Source: Candidatus Zixiibacteriota bacterium (GTDB lineage: Bacteria; Zixibacteria; MSB-5A5; DSPP01). Taken from it: DNA of 64,000 nt. Shown here piece by piece: positions 33,004 through 42,330 of the stretch. Each line of letters starts with the position of its first letter. Position 1 is the stretch's first letter. The translations under genes and the position numbers were made by a program. The stretch covers positions 15,331 through 79,330 of the forward strand of contig JAKEHY010000037.1 of NCBI GenBank assembly GCA_022614805.1. The letters are read 5' to 3'. The notes below the pieces were generated by a model that saw only the letters and a list, made by a program, of their open reading frames with translations, was not told the origin of the DNA and made no database searches.

Positions 33004-35001
33004 ATGGAAAAGCCGTATTCGCTCGCCGCTGAAGGAGGCCGTATGCCGCGTTTTGTTATTCTTTTTTTGCTTTTGTTTTTTCCGCTTTCCGGTGTCGCCC
33101 GCTCCGGTTCGCTGGAAGAGGACTTAGCCGAACTTATTGAAAAAGTCCGGCCCTCCATAGTAAAAATCAGAAGCGAGGCGGGGGGCGCCGGCGGCGCCGT
33201 TTCCCCGCTCCAGTCCACGCTCGCCTTCGGGCTGGCCTTCGACTCCCGCCACGTGGTCACCACCGCCGACGTGGAAAGGTTAAAGTTTTTTTCCATCATC
33301 TCCAACGCCGAATCGGTTAAGCTTTCCGGGCCGGCCCTGGAAAGCCTGCGTATCAGTGTTGAAACCTTCGACGGCCGGGAGTTGAAAGCCCGGCTGGTCG
33401 CCTCCGACCGGATGTCCAACCTGGCGGTTCTGGAAGTGGAGGAAGGGGGGCTTCATCCGACTTCCTTCGGCAACTCGACCGACCTCAAAATCGGTTCCCT
33501 TTTGATTGTCCCGAACTCCGGGATGGCCAAAGCCTCTTCGGCCACCTTTGGTCCGTTGGCCAGTTTTCGCGTGGACGGCAGCCTGCTTTTGGATGTCTCC
33601 ATTCTTCCGGGCGCCTCCGGCGCTCCGGTTTTGAACTCCAAAGGGGAGGTGGTCGGCCTGGTCACCGGCCAAACCGGCGCTCCTTTATCCCTGCGCACCT
33701 TCCGGTTTGAAAAAGAGGAGGAGCTTCAACGCACCTCCCAACCGGTGGAACTGCCGGTTTCCGGCCAGGCGATTGCCGTCTCCTCCAATCAATTGCAAAA
33801 ACTGGCCGCCGAGCTTGTGGAGAACAAAAGGGTGGCCCGGCCGTTTATGGGAGTCTACCCGCAGGATTTGGATCCCGAGCTCAAAGATTACCACAACGTC
33901 GAGTACGGCGTTCTGGTAAGCAAGCTGGTGGGGGGGGGACCGGCGGAGCGGGCCGGGCTCAAGCAGGGGGACGTGGTTTTGTCCCTGGACGGCCGGAAGA
34001 TGGAAAGCGAAAACGAATTCCGCCAGTTTTTGAACGAGAAAAAACCGGGGGACGTAATCCAGGTCAAAGTGATGCGCAAAGGACGGGAGCGGAACTTCAA
34101 AGTAAGTCTGGGAGACCGGTCCGACGTTGAAGAGACCGTTCCCCCTCTTCCCTCCCTCCGGAGTTGGTGGGGCCCGGAACATCCCCAACCGCTAACTCCG
34201 GCTTTTTCGTCCGAAGGGTTTCTGGGTGTAACGGCAAGCGACCTGACCGACCGGCAGAAGAGGCGACACAACATCAAGGAAGGCGCCTACGTGGAAGAAA
34301 TCAGCGAAGGGAGCCCGGCAGAGAAGGCGGGAATCAAAACGGATGATATCGTCACGGCCTTTGACGGAAAGCCGGTCTCGGATGCCGACGACCTGTACCA
34401 GAAAATCCGCAAAAGCGAGCCGGGCAAGGAAATCCCCGTTGAAATTCTGCGCCGGGGGGAACGCCGGACCTTAAACGTCACGTTGGCCGACCGTTCCCAA
34501 TTTGACCTGCCTTCGCCTGGGCCGGGGGAGCGGGAGTTCCGAATGTTCCGTTTCGGCGAGCGTTCCGCTTTCTTGGGGGTAACCACCCAGAGACTTTCCC
34601 AACAGGAAAAGGAAAACTTGCAAGTAGAAGGAGGGGCGCGGGTGGTGACCCTTGCTTCCAACTCGGCCGCCTCCAAAGCCGGCCTGCGGGAAGGGGATGT
34701 CATTATTTCCGTTGACGGGAAGAATGTTTTCAGTCCGGAAGATTTGAGTGAACATATCGGCGCAAGGAAACCGGGCGACAGGGTTGAAATAGCTTACCTC
34801 CGGGAGGGGGTCAAGCACAGGGCCCAAGCCGAACTGGATGAGCGGCCGGGCTTCGAGCGCTTCTTTGGCCGGATGGGCCCGGACGGACGGATGGATTGGG
34901 TTGGCCCCTTCGACCAGCGGGAGCGCAAAATCGAGGACTTGGAGAAACAGTTGGAGGAACTGCGCCGCTCGCTGGATTCCTTGCGCAAGGAAAGGAAGTA
35001 G
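33004..35001 (+). CDS. HtrA/DegP-like protein with three PDZ domains, catalytic triad degraded
   Basis: The 665-residue protein has a signal peptide (about residues 14-34), a trypsin-like domain (40-275), PDZ domains at about 281-371, 405-495 and 522-611, and a C-terminal coiled coil (638-665). Aligned to DegP, TNNHVV reads TTADVE (Asp89 for the His), DIAL reads NLAV (Asn139 for the Asp), and GNSGG reads GASGA (Ser205 kept). It is therefore probably a chaperone or scaffold in the periplasm rather than a protease. ATG at 33043 with AAGGAGG is an alternative start. The upstream ECF-like site suggests stress control. Confidence 0.88.
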   Translation: MEKPYSLAAEGGRMPRFVILFLLLFFPLSGVARSGSLEEDLAELIEKVRPSIVKIRSEAGGAGGAVSPLQSTLAFGLAFDSRHVVTTADVERLKFFSIISNAESVKLSGPALESLRISVETFDGRELKARLVASDRMSNLAVLEVEEGGLHPTSFGNSTDLKIGSLLIVPNSGMAKASSATFGPLASFRVDGSLLLDVSILPGASGAPVLNSKGEVVGLVTGQTGAPLSLRTFRFEKEEELQRTSQPVELPVSGQAIAVSSNQLQKLAAELVENKRVARPFMGVYPQDLDPELKDYHNVEYGVLVSKLVGGGPAERAGLKQGDVVLSLDGRKMESENEFRQFLNEKKPGDVIQVKVMRKGRERNFKVSLGDRSDVEETVPPLPSLRSWWGPEHPQPLTPAFSSEGFLGVTASDLTDRQKRRHNIKEGAYVEEISEGSPAEKAGIKTDDIVTAFDGKPVSDADDLYQKIRKSEPGKEIPVEILRRGERRTLNVTLADRSQFDLPSPGPGEREFRMFRFGERSAFLGVTTQRLSQQEKENLQVEGGARVVTLASNSAASKAGLREGDVIISVDGKNVFSPEDLSEHIGARKPGDRVEIAYLREGVKHRAQAELDERPGFERFFGRMGPDGRMDWVGPFDQRERKIEDLEKQLEELRRSLDSLRKERK

Positions 35002-35015
35002 CTTATTTAAGAACC

Positions 35016-36041
35016 GTGCGATTGAATAGAACGGGAATCATAAAGGCAGGCGGTTTGGCGCTTGCCTTTTTTCTTTGCTTAAGTTCCCCCCTGTCATCTT
35101 TTCTTCCGCCCGCCGACCCGAAGCTACCGGCCGCCGACCGCATCCGGCTGGCGGAAGTTTTTCGCATCGCCTGGAAATATCAAAACAAACTCTGGGAGGG
35201 GTGGAGCAAAGCCCCTTTTGCCGTTCTTCTGGTGACCCCCACCGGCGAGTTTCTGGTGCGCCATCCCCGACCTTCCGATGACTTCGAGCCGTTTTTCTAC
35301 GACACCATCCTTAACGCCGGGATTTTGCACCGCCCGCCCCGCTTTCCGGAAAACCTTCTGGCCACCTTCCCGGCCGTAAACGGGCTTCCCACCATCGTCG
35401 TCGGCCAGCCGGAAAACGTCTCCAAATCCTCGGCGGGATGGGTGATTGCCCTGTTGCACGAGCATTTTCACCAGTTGCAGATGTCCCGGCCGGGCTACTT
35501 CGCGGCGGTGGAGTCGCTGGGGCTGGCCGGCGGCGACCAAACCGGGCGCTGGATGCTGGATTATCCTTTTCCCTATGATACCGTTCGAATAAACGAAGCA
35601 TTTGCAGGGTTGGGGCGTTTGCTTTTGGACGCCCTGCGGGCATTGGAAGAAGAACTGACCTTGAAGGTTTTGGCCTACCTTGAAGCCCGCAAACGCTTTC
35701 AGGAAATGATTGCCCTCGACGACTACAAGTACTTCTCCTTTCAACTCTGGCAGGAGGGAGTGGCCCGCTATACGGAGTATCGAATGGCGGAGCTGGCGGC
35801 GGGCTCCTACAAACCGACCCCCCGTTTCCGGGCTTTGCTGGATTTCACCTCGTTTCGGGCGGTGGCGGATTCGATACGGGAGGATATTCTGGCGGGCCTT
35901 TCCGGGCTCGACCTGCCGCGCCGGCGGCGGGTTGCCTTTTACTATCTGGGAGCCGGCGAAGCGCTGCTTTTAGACCGGGTCAACCCGGTGTGGCAAAAGC
36001 AATATTTCAAGAACAAGTTTTTCCTCGAAAAATATTTTTAG
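35016..36041 (+). CDS. Secreted putative zinc metallopeptidase (HEXXH) of unknown family
   Basis: With GTG at 35016 the protein has 341 residues. An N-terminal hydrophobic segment (about residues 10-28) looks like a signal peptide. HEHFHQLQ (His148-Glu149-x2-His152) fits the HEXXH zinc motif, and WQEGVARYTEY (Glu247) is a plausible gluzincin third ligand. A basic stretch before the C-terminus is odd. No known family is recognised. It begins 14 bases after the HtrA-like stop, so the two are probably one operon. Confidence 0.7.
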   Translation: MRLNRTGIIKAGGLALAFFLCLSSPLSSFLPPADPKLPAADRIRLAEVFRIAWKYQNKLWEGWSKAPFAVLLVTPTGEFLVRHPRPSDDFEPFFYDTILNAGILHRPPRFPENLLATFPAVNGLPTIVVGQPENVSKSSAGWVIALLHEHFHQLQMSRPGYFAAVESLGLAGGDQTGRWMLDYPFPYDTVRINEAFAGLGRLLLDALRALEEELTLKVLAYLEARKRFQEMIALDDYKYFSFQLWQEGVARYTEYRMAELAAGSYKPTPRFRALLDFTSFRAVADSIREDILAGLSGLDLPRRRRVAFYYLGAGEALLLDRVNPVWQKQYFKNKFFLEKYF

Positions 36042-36080
36042 GCCCTGTCTTTTCCCGTCCGCGTCTCCCCGAGCGCTTTT

Positions 36081-36109
36081 TTGCCTAAAAAAATCCCACC
36101 GCCTATATT
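36081..36109 (+). promoter_or_regulatory. Promoter with -10 seven bases before a GTG start
   Basis: TTGCCT (36081-36086), 17 bases, TATATT (36104-36109), then GCAACCG and GTG at 36117. The transcript would begin at or very near the start codon. Confidence 0.55.
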
Positions 36110-36116
36110 GCAACCG

Positions 36117-36749
36117 GTGAAAGACAACCCCTATCTGTGGATGGGCCGCTACGCCTCGGCCTTTGCTCGCCACGACTGGGATGGCTTGAAGAAGCTCGCC
36201 CTCCGGGCCGGGCGAGCCGGTGTTTCGTCTCCGCAGTTGTACGAGCTGACCCTGCAGGGGTATCTTTTTTTGGGCTTTCCCGCCGCCATCGAGGCACTCG
36301 GAACATTGGATGGCCTGGTTCCACCGGCTCAAAAAAGAAGGGAACTCTCCCTATTTTTACGAGTAAAGAAAGGAAGGAAGACCTGTCGAAGAATATACAG
36401 GGAGAAGTTCTCAGCCCTTATGGAAGACTTGAGCCAAAAAAGCCCGGAGTTGGCCGGCTGGGTTATCGAGGAAGGCTATGGAAAGGTGTTTTCCCGGCGG
36501 GGGGTTTCCCTGCGGCGGCGGGAGCTTTTTGCGGCGGCTTTGCTTTCCGCCACCGGTTTTCCCAAACAACTGTTTGCCCATCTAAGGGCTTTGACGGGAT
36601 TTGGGGAAAAGCCGAAATCGCTCGCGGTCTTGGTCCGGGAAGCCTCCCGAGCGTTACCGGCTTCGAGGCAGAAAAAAATCGAACAAGCCTTGAAACTTTT
36701 GCGGGAGAACAAGTATTCGGTCTGGGAGGTGTCGGTCTCCTCCTTGTAA
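36117..36749 (+). CDS. Carboxymuconolactone decarboxylase-like (AhpD-fold) protein, no CxxC
   Basis: A 210-residue protein. Two segments resemble CMD repeats: YELTLQGYLFLGFPAAIEAL (residues 40-59) and LRRRELFAAALLSATGFPKQ (about 140-160), each with the helix pattern of that fold. The redox CxxC of AhpD is absent; only one Cys is seen. GTG 36117 is chosen because it lies seven bases after the -10; an in-frame TTG at 36081 falls inside the promoter. Function is unknown. TamB follows four bases after its stop. Confidence 0.65.
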   Translation: MKDNPYLWMGRYASAFARHDWDGLKKLALRAGRAGVSSPQLYELTLQGYLFLGFPAAIEALGTLDGLVPPAQKRRELSLFLRVKKGRKTCRRIYREKFSALMEDLSQKSPELAGWVIEEGYGKVFSRRGVSLRRRELFAAALLSATGFPKQLFAHLRALTGFGEKPKSLAVLVREASRALPASRQKKIEQALKLLRENKYSVWEVSVSSL

Positions 36750-36752
36750 GAT

Positions 36753-39700
36753 ATGCGCAAACGGTATAAAATTCCCCTGGCCGCGCTTTTGGTTTTCTTC
36801 GGCATTATTGCCGCTGGCGTTTTGATTTTTACCCAGACCCCGCTTTTGAAAATGGAGGTGAACCGTTCCCTGCGCGGCTACCTCAAAGACCGCTACCGGC
36901 TGGAGGTCAAAATCGGCGGACTGGGCGGCAACGGTTTTTCCGAGCTTTTGCTCACCGACCTCACCGTGGACTACCAGCACCCCACCCGGCCGTACCGGCT
37001 GGTGAAAATAGATACCCTCTTTGCCCGCTACCAGGCGGCCGATTTTTTCCGCCGTCGCTGGGAGGTGGACTCCTTTGCCATACGCGGCATTGAGGGAGTC
37101 ATTTTATCCGATTCCACTGGACGCCTGCTTTTGCCCTCCTTTGCGGACGAGAACGGGAAGGGGGGAAAGGTGGCTTTTGCCGTGCAAAAATTCGACTTCG
37201 AGCGGCTGGGGTTTAGGCTCTTCACCCCGAACCGTTCCTGGGAGGTTTCCTCCGGACGGGCCGCCGGAAGCGTCCAATCGAACGGCGACCGGTTCGATTT
37301 TTCCCTCTCCCGGCTCGCTTTTTCGCTGCCGCTGGAAACATTGAGCGTGCGCCAGGCCCGCCTGGCTGGCAGCGAAGCGGATAATCGTTTCCAATTTGAT
37401 TCCTTTTATGTGACGACCGACTCCTCGCGGGTTTCGGGAAAGGGAAGTTTGCGCCTGCTGCCCGACGTGGATTTGGAAGCGGATTTTGCGAGCACGGGGT
37501 TCTCCTTTTCGGAGTTGCGGCGACTCACCGGCCTTGCGCTTTCCGGCGATTTGGCCGTTGCGGGGCGGGTGCGGGGGGATTTTTCCCATCTTTCCGGCAA
37601 CCTGCGGGCGGATGGAACCTTTCTGGAACGCAGAGTCAAAGACCTCGCGCTCGGATTTCGTTACCGGAAAAACCATTTCGATTTTTTGGGAGTGTCAGGG
37701 GAACTTGCGGGGGCCCGTTGGGAGGGAAAAGCCCTCCTGGATTTGAACGCTACCCCGCCGGCGTGGGAGTATTCCGGGACGGTCGAGCATTTCGACTTGA
37801 ATCGAATGGTGCCCCAGAGCCTCGCTTCAGACCTTTCCGGCCAGATTGAAGCCAAAGGGGTCGGCTTGGCCAACAAGGATTTGGCCATTGATTTAAACTT
37901 GAATTTAGTCCCCGGGTCGTTCAATAAATTTCCGATTTCTTCGGCCGCCGGACAGGTTGCCGTAAGCACGAAAGAGGCGGTTTTTGCCCCCGGTTTCCGG
38001 GTGGGATACCTCCATTCCGACTACCGCTTTTCCGGGCGGGTCATTTATGAAGATTCCGCTTCCGTTGCGGGCACGGCGAGGTTTTCCGACCTGAAGGATT
38101 TTTGGGGTAAGCTTTTCGTCAAAAAAATAGCCGGGCGGGGGGAGGCCGATTTTGTTTTCTCGGGGAAAACCAAAGATTTCGGCGTCGAAGGGAAATTTCG
38201 CTCCGATTCCATTCATATCTACGATATTTTCTCCGAAAATTTCTTGGCCGACTTTGACCTGACCCGTTTTCTAACCCGGCGAAAGGGGGAAGCCACCGTC
38301 CGCTTCGGGCCGACGCGGGTCTATGCCGTCCCAATGGACTCGGCCAATATCGGGTTCAGGCTGGACTCGAACCTCGTCGTTTGGGAAGACGGACTTGCGG
38401 CCGGGCCGGGCTGGCGGCTTTTGGCTTCGGGGCAATTGAATTTGGCCGATTCCATCCATCAAAAATTGACCCTTCCCGAGGCGCAGTTGTTTTGGAACAA
38501 AGTGCCCTTCGTTTTACGAACGCCCGCCCAGCTTTCCATCGACACGGGCGGTGTGGCTATAGAAAAAGCGGAATTTCGCGTCGCCGATGGAACGGCAACG
38601 GCTGCCGGTTTTATCGGTTACAACGAAAACTTGGACCTGGATTTTTCCGTTGACAAAGTCTCGGTTCCCTCCTTCTACACCTTTTTAAGAATGAAAGGAG
38701 AGCCACTGGGCGGAAAGGCGAGTTTTTCCGGCCAGCTTTCCGGCCCGTTTGAAAATCCGCGAATGGAGCTTTCCGGCCGGGTCGATTCGCTCAAGAAGAA
38801 AAGGCTGCTTTTGGGGAATCTTTCCGGTGCCATACGCTACGCTGAGCGCCGATTTAACTTTGAAAAAGTCACTTTTGAAAGCCCCTACGGCAATTATCAG
38901 CTGGCCGGCTATCTGCCCTTTGATATGGCTTTAGCCCGGCGGGAAAAAAGAGTGCTGGATGAACCGATGAAGTTGTCGCTTTCGGCCTCGGGGAAGCGTT
39001 TCGATCTCTTGAACTTGATTTTGCCCAATGTGGAGAATCTCTCGGGCAACTTCAATCTTTCCTTGACGGCAGGCGGCACGCCCGAACGGCCGGAGTTCTT
39101 CGGGGAAGTGTCGCTCAAGGACGGGCGGCTCAAACTTATGGAACTGGAAAATCCGATTGAAAATTTGAATACCGAACTGGTTTTGAAAAATACTCGCCTC
39201 TTGATACGCGGCTTTAGCGGCACGTCCCGCTGGAAAGGGAAAACCGGCCGCCTTTCCGCAGAGGGGTCGTTGGAGTTCACCTCGCGGGAGGAGTTCGGCT
39301 ACAACCTCCGGGTCAAGGGGGAAAAATTTCCCTTCAGCTACGAGTTCGAACCGATGGAGGGAATAGCCAACTTCGATTTGACCGTCTCCGGCCAGACGCC
39401 TCCGGAAGTGGCCGGGAAAATCGAACTTCTCTCCCTCGTTTATTCCGGCGATTTTGCCGAGGAGACCCGCACCACGCCGGCGTTCACCTCCGCCGAACTT
39501 TCCTCGCAGTGGGATTTTAACCTGCACTTGAGCGCGCTCAACAACTGGTGGATAAAAGCCTCCGACGTGGACGCCGAGTTGAAGGGAGACCTGTACGTGT
39601 TGCGCCAGGACGGGGTCTATAACTTCCTGGGAAGCCTGGAAACCATCCGCGGCAAGTACTCTCTTTTGGGCAGTTCCTTCCGCATCGAGCGGGGGGTCAT

Positions 39701-40259
39701 CACCTATGACGATATTGCCGAAGCGAACCCGAAATTGGATATTGCCGCCGTGGCCAAAGTTCGTCAGCCCCGCACGCAGAACGAGGCGACCCGCCCCCCG
39801 GACACCGAACTTCGGATTCTTATTGCCGGAACGTTGAAGCAACCGGAGGTCAAGCCGGACCCGTCATCCCCGTATTCGGAGCAGGATATCGTTTTTCTTT
39901 TGGCTTCCGGCTCCGCCAATCCGGATTCGCTGGGAGCAGGCGGCGGTTTTTCGCGGCGTGTTTCGGTCGGGGGGCTATCCCTGGCCACCCAATCGCTCCA
40001 GCGCGCGGCCGCCCGCCAATTGGGAGTGGAAACGATTGAATTCGCACCCGAAGGAGATGGCAACCTCTTGGAGTCCCGGCTGACTATCGGCAAGTACGCC
40101 CTGCCCGGGCTATACATCTACGGCAGCTCTCCGCTTTCCACGTTCCGCGGGCAGGAACTGGGGTTTGAGTACTCGCTGGGGAAACGGTTTTACCTAGAGG
40201 GGATTAAAGACCGCAACAACCTGTACCGCTTTAACCTCAACTTGAGGTGGGAATACTGA
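36753..40259 (+). CDS. TamB-like translocation/assembly module protein (DUF490)
   Basis: The 1168-residue protein has one N-terminal membrane anchor (PLAALLVFFGIIAAGVLIF), followed by about 950 residues of beta-rich repeated strands (LDLNATPPAWEYSGTVEHF and similar). The C-terminal DUF490 part has LETIRGKYSLLGSSFRIERG, LRILIAGTLKQPEV and the closing YSLGKRFYLEGIKDRNNLYRFNLNLRWEY. Proteins of this type bridge the inner and outer membranes and move phospholipids or assist autotransporter assembly. The Omp85 partner overlaps its 3' end by 13 bases. Confidence 0.92.
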   Translation: MRKRYKIPLAALLVFFGIIAAGVLIFTQTPLLKMEVNRSLRGYLKDRYRLEVKIGGLGGNGFSELLLTDLTVDYQHPTRPYRLVKIDTLFARYQAADFFRRRWEVDSFAIRGIEGVILSDSTGRLLLPSFADENGKGGKVAFAVQKFDFERLGFRLFTPNRSWEVSSGRAAGSVQSNGDRFDFSLSRLAFSLPLETLSVRQARLAGSEADNRFQFDSFYVTTDSSRVSGKGSLRLLPDVDLEADFASTGFSFSELRRLTGLALSGDLAVAGRVRGDFSHLSGNLRADGTFLERRVKDLALGFRYRKNHFDFLGVSGELAGARWEGKALLDLNATPPAWEYSGTVEHFDLNRMVPQSLASDLSGQIEAKGVGLANKDLAIDLNLNLVPGSFNKFPISSAAGQVAVSTKEAVFAPGFRVGYLHSDYRFSGRVIYEDSASVAGTARFSDLKDFWGKLFVKKIAGRGEADFVFSGKTKDFGVEGKFRSDSIHIYDIFSENFLADFDLTRFLTRRKGEATVRFGPTRVYAVPMDSANIGFRLDSNLVVWEDGLAAGPGWRLLASGQLNLADSIHQKLTLPEAQLFWNKVPFVLRTPAQLSIDTGGVAIEKAEFRVADGTATAAGFIGYNENLDLDFSVDKVSVPSFYTFLRMKGEPLGGKASFSGQLSGPFENPRMELSGRVDSLKKKRLLLGNLSGAIRYAERRFNFEKVTFESPYGNYQLAGYLPFDMALARREKRVLDEPMKLSLSASGKRFDLLNLILPNVENLSGNFNLSLTAGGTPERPEFFGEVSLKDGRLKLMELENPIENLNTELVLKNTRLLIRGFSGTSRWKGKTGRLSAEGSLEFTSREEFGYNLRVKGEKFPFSYEFEPMEGIANFDLTVSGQTPPEVAGKIELLSLVYSGDFAEETRTTPAFTSAELSSQWDFNLHLSALNNWWIKASDVDAELKGDLYVLRQDGVYNFLGSLETIRGKYSLLGSSFRIERGVITYDDIAEANPKLDIAAVAKVRQPRTQNEATRPPDTELRILIAGTLKQPEVKPDPSSPYSEQDIVFLLASGSANPDSLGAGGGFSRRVSVGGLSLATQSLQRAAARQLGVETIEFAPEGDGNLLESRLTIGKYALPGLYIYGSSPLSTFRGQELGFEYSLGKRFYLEGIKDRNNLYRFNLNLRWEY

Positions 40260-42256
40260 AAAAAGGGGGGGGGTTTGGGGCCGGGCTGTTTTTCTTTTTT
40301 CTTTCATCCTTTTCCCCCTTCCTTTGCGCGCAGGATTTTTCGGATACCTCAACCGTCGAAACTCAAAACGAACCCGCAGCCGCTCCGGCGGAAGGAGAAA
40401 TATCTTGGGAAGAAACCTGGCATACCCTGCCCGACCGACCTCGGCCGATTGTCGCCCGAGTTCTGTTTTTCGGAAACAGTGCCTTTTCGGCCGACCGGTT
40501 GGAGTCGAAAATCGCCACCCGCGGGGACAGTTTTTGGGGAAAGACGGGGTTGTCCTTCGGACAGCACCGGCGGGCGGCCAAGGATTGGAAGTACAAGGAC
40601 ATCGCCTTGCTCTCGGCGTTTTACAGAAGCCGGGGGTTTTTGGATATCCACGTTGCCGAATCGTTTTTCCACGACACGGTCAAAAACGAACTCTGGGCGC
40701 GCATCGATGTATCGGAGGGGAAGCAAAGCTTCTTCGGAGCGATTTCCTTCTCCGGCGACGCCGGGGAATTGACCGGGAAGCTGGCGGAAGCCGCCTCGGA
40801 ACTGGAATCGGATTCAAGTTTCAACGTCTATTTGCTGGACCGGGCGGTTTTCCGGATGAAGGAAATTCTGTCCAATACCGGCTACCCCTACGCCCGGGTT
40901 TATCTCGATACCGTTCGAGCGGAAGAAGGGCAAAAGCTGCCGCTTTCCTTTCGTATCGAAAAGGACGGATTGGTGCATTTCGGCCGGATTGAAATTGCGG
41001 AGTTGGCCATCACCCATCCGGGTGTGGTGCGCCGGGAGTTGGCTTTCAAGCCCGGGGAGATATACGGCCGGCAAAAGGTCATCCAGAGCCAGCAGCAGGT
41101 GTATGCCACCGGGCTTTTCAATTTCGTTTCCCTTGCGGTTGCGCCCAAAATGGATTCCTCCGGCCGGAAGGATACTTTGGACTTGCATCCCGATTTCGTC
41201 CTGCGGGCGGTGGAGCGCAAGCCGGCCGCCTTGAATTTGCACGTCGGCGCCGGGCAGTACCGGCGGCGGGAAGAACAACAGGATTTGTCCGTAGATTTGG
41301 CCTTGGGTTGGGAAAACCGCAACTTGGGAGGGCGGGCTCGCCGGTTTTCCCTGCAGGGAAAAACCTCTTTTCTGGTCGTCACCGATTACGAGCTTTTGTC
41401 CAACAAGCTTACCGCCGACTATACCGAGCCGTGGATTTTATCCACCCGCAACTATGCCAATCTTTCGGTTTCCTTCGAGCCGGCCGTGCGGGACCGGGTG
41501 CTGGGGGTGCGGATTCAGACGGCCACGTTCGGGTTGACCTTTCTTCGGCCGATAAGTCTGACCACCCGGCTTACTTTGGGAGCCTCGCTGGAAGAAATCA
41601 ACATCTTTGACGTTCCTCCCTCCGAGGAAGAACGGTTCAAAGCCGAAAAAGGCATTAACGTCCGGCGCAAGCTTTCCGCCAGTTTTGAAAAAGACACCCG
41701 CGGCAGCATCCTGATTCCGACCGGCGGCTCCTACACCCGTCTGGAAGGAGAAATGCTGGGCGGTCCCTTGGGGGGAGACGCGCATTTCCTAAAACTCAAC
41801 TTTTACTGGAATCGGTATCAACCGCTGGCCGGAAATAATATTTTAGCCACCCGGTTTCGCTGGGGCCAGGCGTTCCTGATTGGTGAGAGGCGGAATCTTC
41901 CTTCCGTGGACCAGTTTTACTTGGGGGGGGCCAACTCCCTGCGCGGCTATCCGGAAAACTCAATTGTTCCGCTGGACACAGCCAGCAGCCGGCCGGTAAA
42001 GTCGCTTTTTTTGACCTCGCTGGAAATCCGTCGACCCCTTTTCTGGCGGTTCTGGGGAAACCTCTTCTCCGATTTCGGAAATGTCTTCCGGCGAAACAAG
42101 GATATCGTGCCGGACGACATTCTGGTCACCGTCGGAGCCGGGCTTCAATTTTTCACGTTAATCGGCCCTCTCCGGGTCGAATACGGAAAACGGGTCATTC
42201 ACGGAAACCTGCCGCCCGGCGAGCGGGTGCATTTTTCGATTCTGTTTGCGTTTTAA
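40247..42256 (+). CDS. Omp85-family outer-membrane protein (BamA/TamA-like)
   Basis: The 669-residue protein has a signal peptide (GAGLFFFFLSSFSPFLCAQ). POTRA-like repeats lie at about residues 65-330 (VARVLFFGNSAFSADRLESK, GFLDIHVAESFFHDTV, PYARVYLDTV). A 16-strand barrel follows, with SFEKDTRGSILIPTGGSY, QFYLGGANSLRGYPEN (the conserved RGY of loop 6) and IGPLRVEYGK. It ends on Phe, the barrel signature. Pairing with TamB suggests TamA. The GTG start lies in the TamB 3' end. Confidence 0.92.
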   Translation: MGILKKGGGFGAGLFFFFLSSFSPFLCAQDFSDTSTVETQNEPAAAPAEGEISWEETWHTLPDRPRPIVARVLFFGNSAFSADRLESKIATRGDSFWGKTGLSFGQHRRAAKDWKYKDIALLSAFYRSRGFLDIHVAESFFHDTVKNELWARIDVSEGKQSFFGAISFSGDAGELTGKLAEAASELESDSSFNVYLLDRAVFRMKEILSNTGYPYARVYLDTVRAEEGQKLPLSFRIEKDGLVHFGRIEIAELAITHPGVVRRELAFKPGEIYGRQKVIQSQQQVYATGLFNFVSLAVAPKMDSSGRKDTLDLHPDFVLRAVERKPAALNLHVGAGQYRRREEQQDLSVDLALGWENRNLGGRARRFSLQGKTSFLVVTDYELLSNKLTADYTEPWILSTRNYANLSVSFEPAVRDRVLGVRIQTATFGLTFLRPISLTTRLTLGASLEEINIFDVPPSEEERFKAEKGINVRRKLSASFEKDTRGSILIPTGGSYTRLEGEMLGGPLGGDAHFLKLNFYWNRYQPLAGNNILATRFRWGQAFLIGERRNLPSVDQFYLGGANSLRGYPENSIVPLDTASSRPVKSLFLTSLEIRRPLFWRFWGNLFSDFGNVFRRNKDIVPDDILVTVGAGLQFFTLIGPLRVEYGKRVIHGNLPPGERVHFSILFAF

Positions 42257-42293
42257 TGGCCTGTTTGCGGACACTTTTGTGACGGGAGAGTAG

Positions 42294-42322
42294 TTGACAT
42301 CGTCGGTTTTGAATAATACCGT
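42294..42322 (+). promoter_or_regulatory. Promoter with -10 eight bases before an ATG
   Basis: TTGACA (42294-42299), 17 bases, TACCGT (42317-42322), then TTAGGGGT and ATG at 42331. AGGGG is too near the -10 to act in a normal leader, so this may also be leaderless. Confidence 0.5.
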
Positions 42323-42330
42323 TTAGGGGT

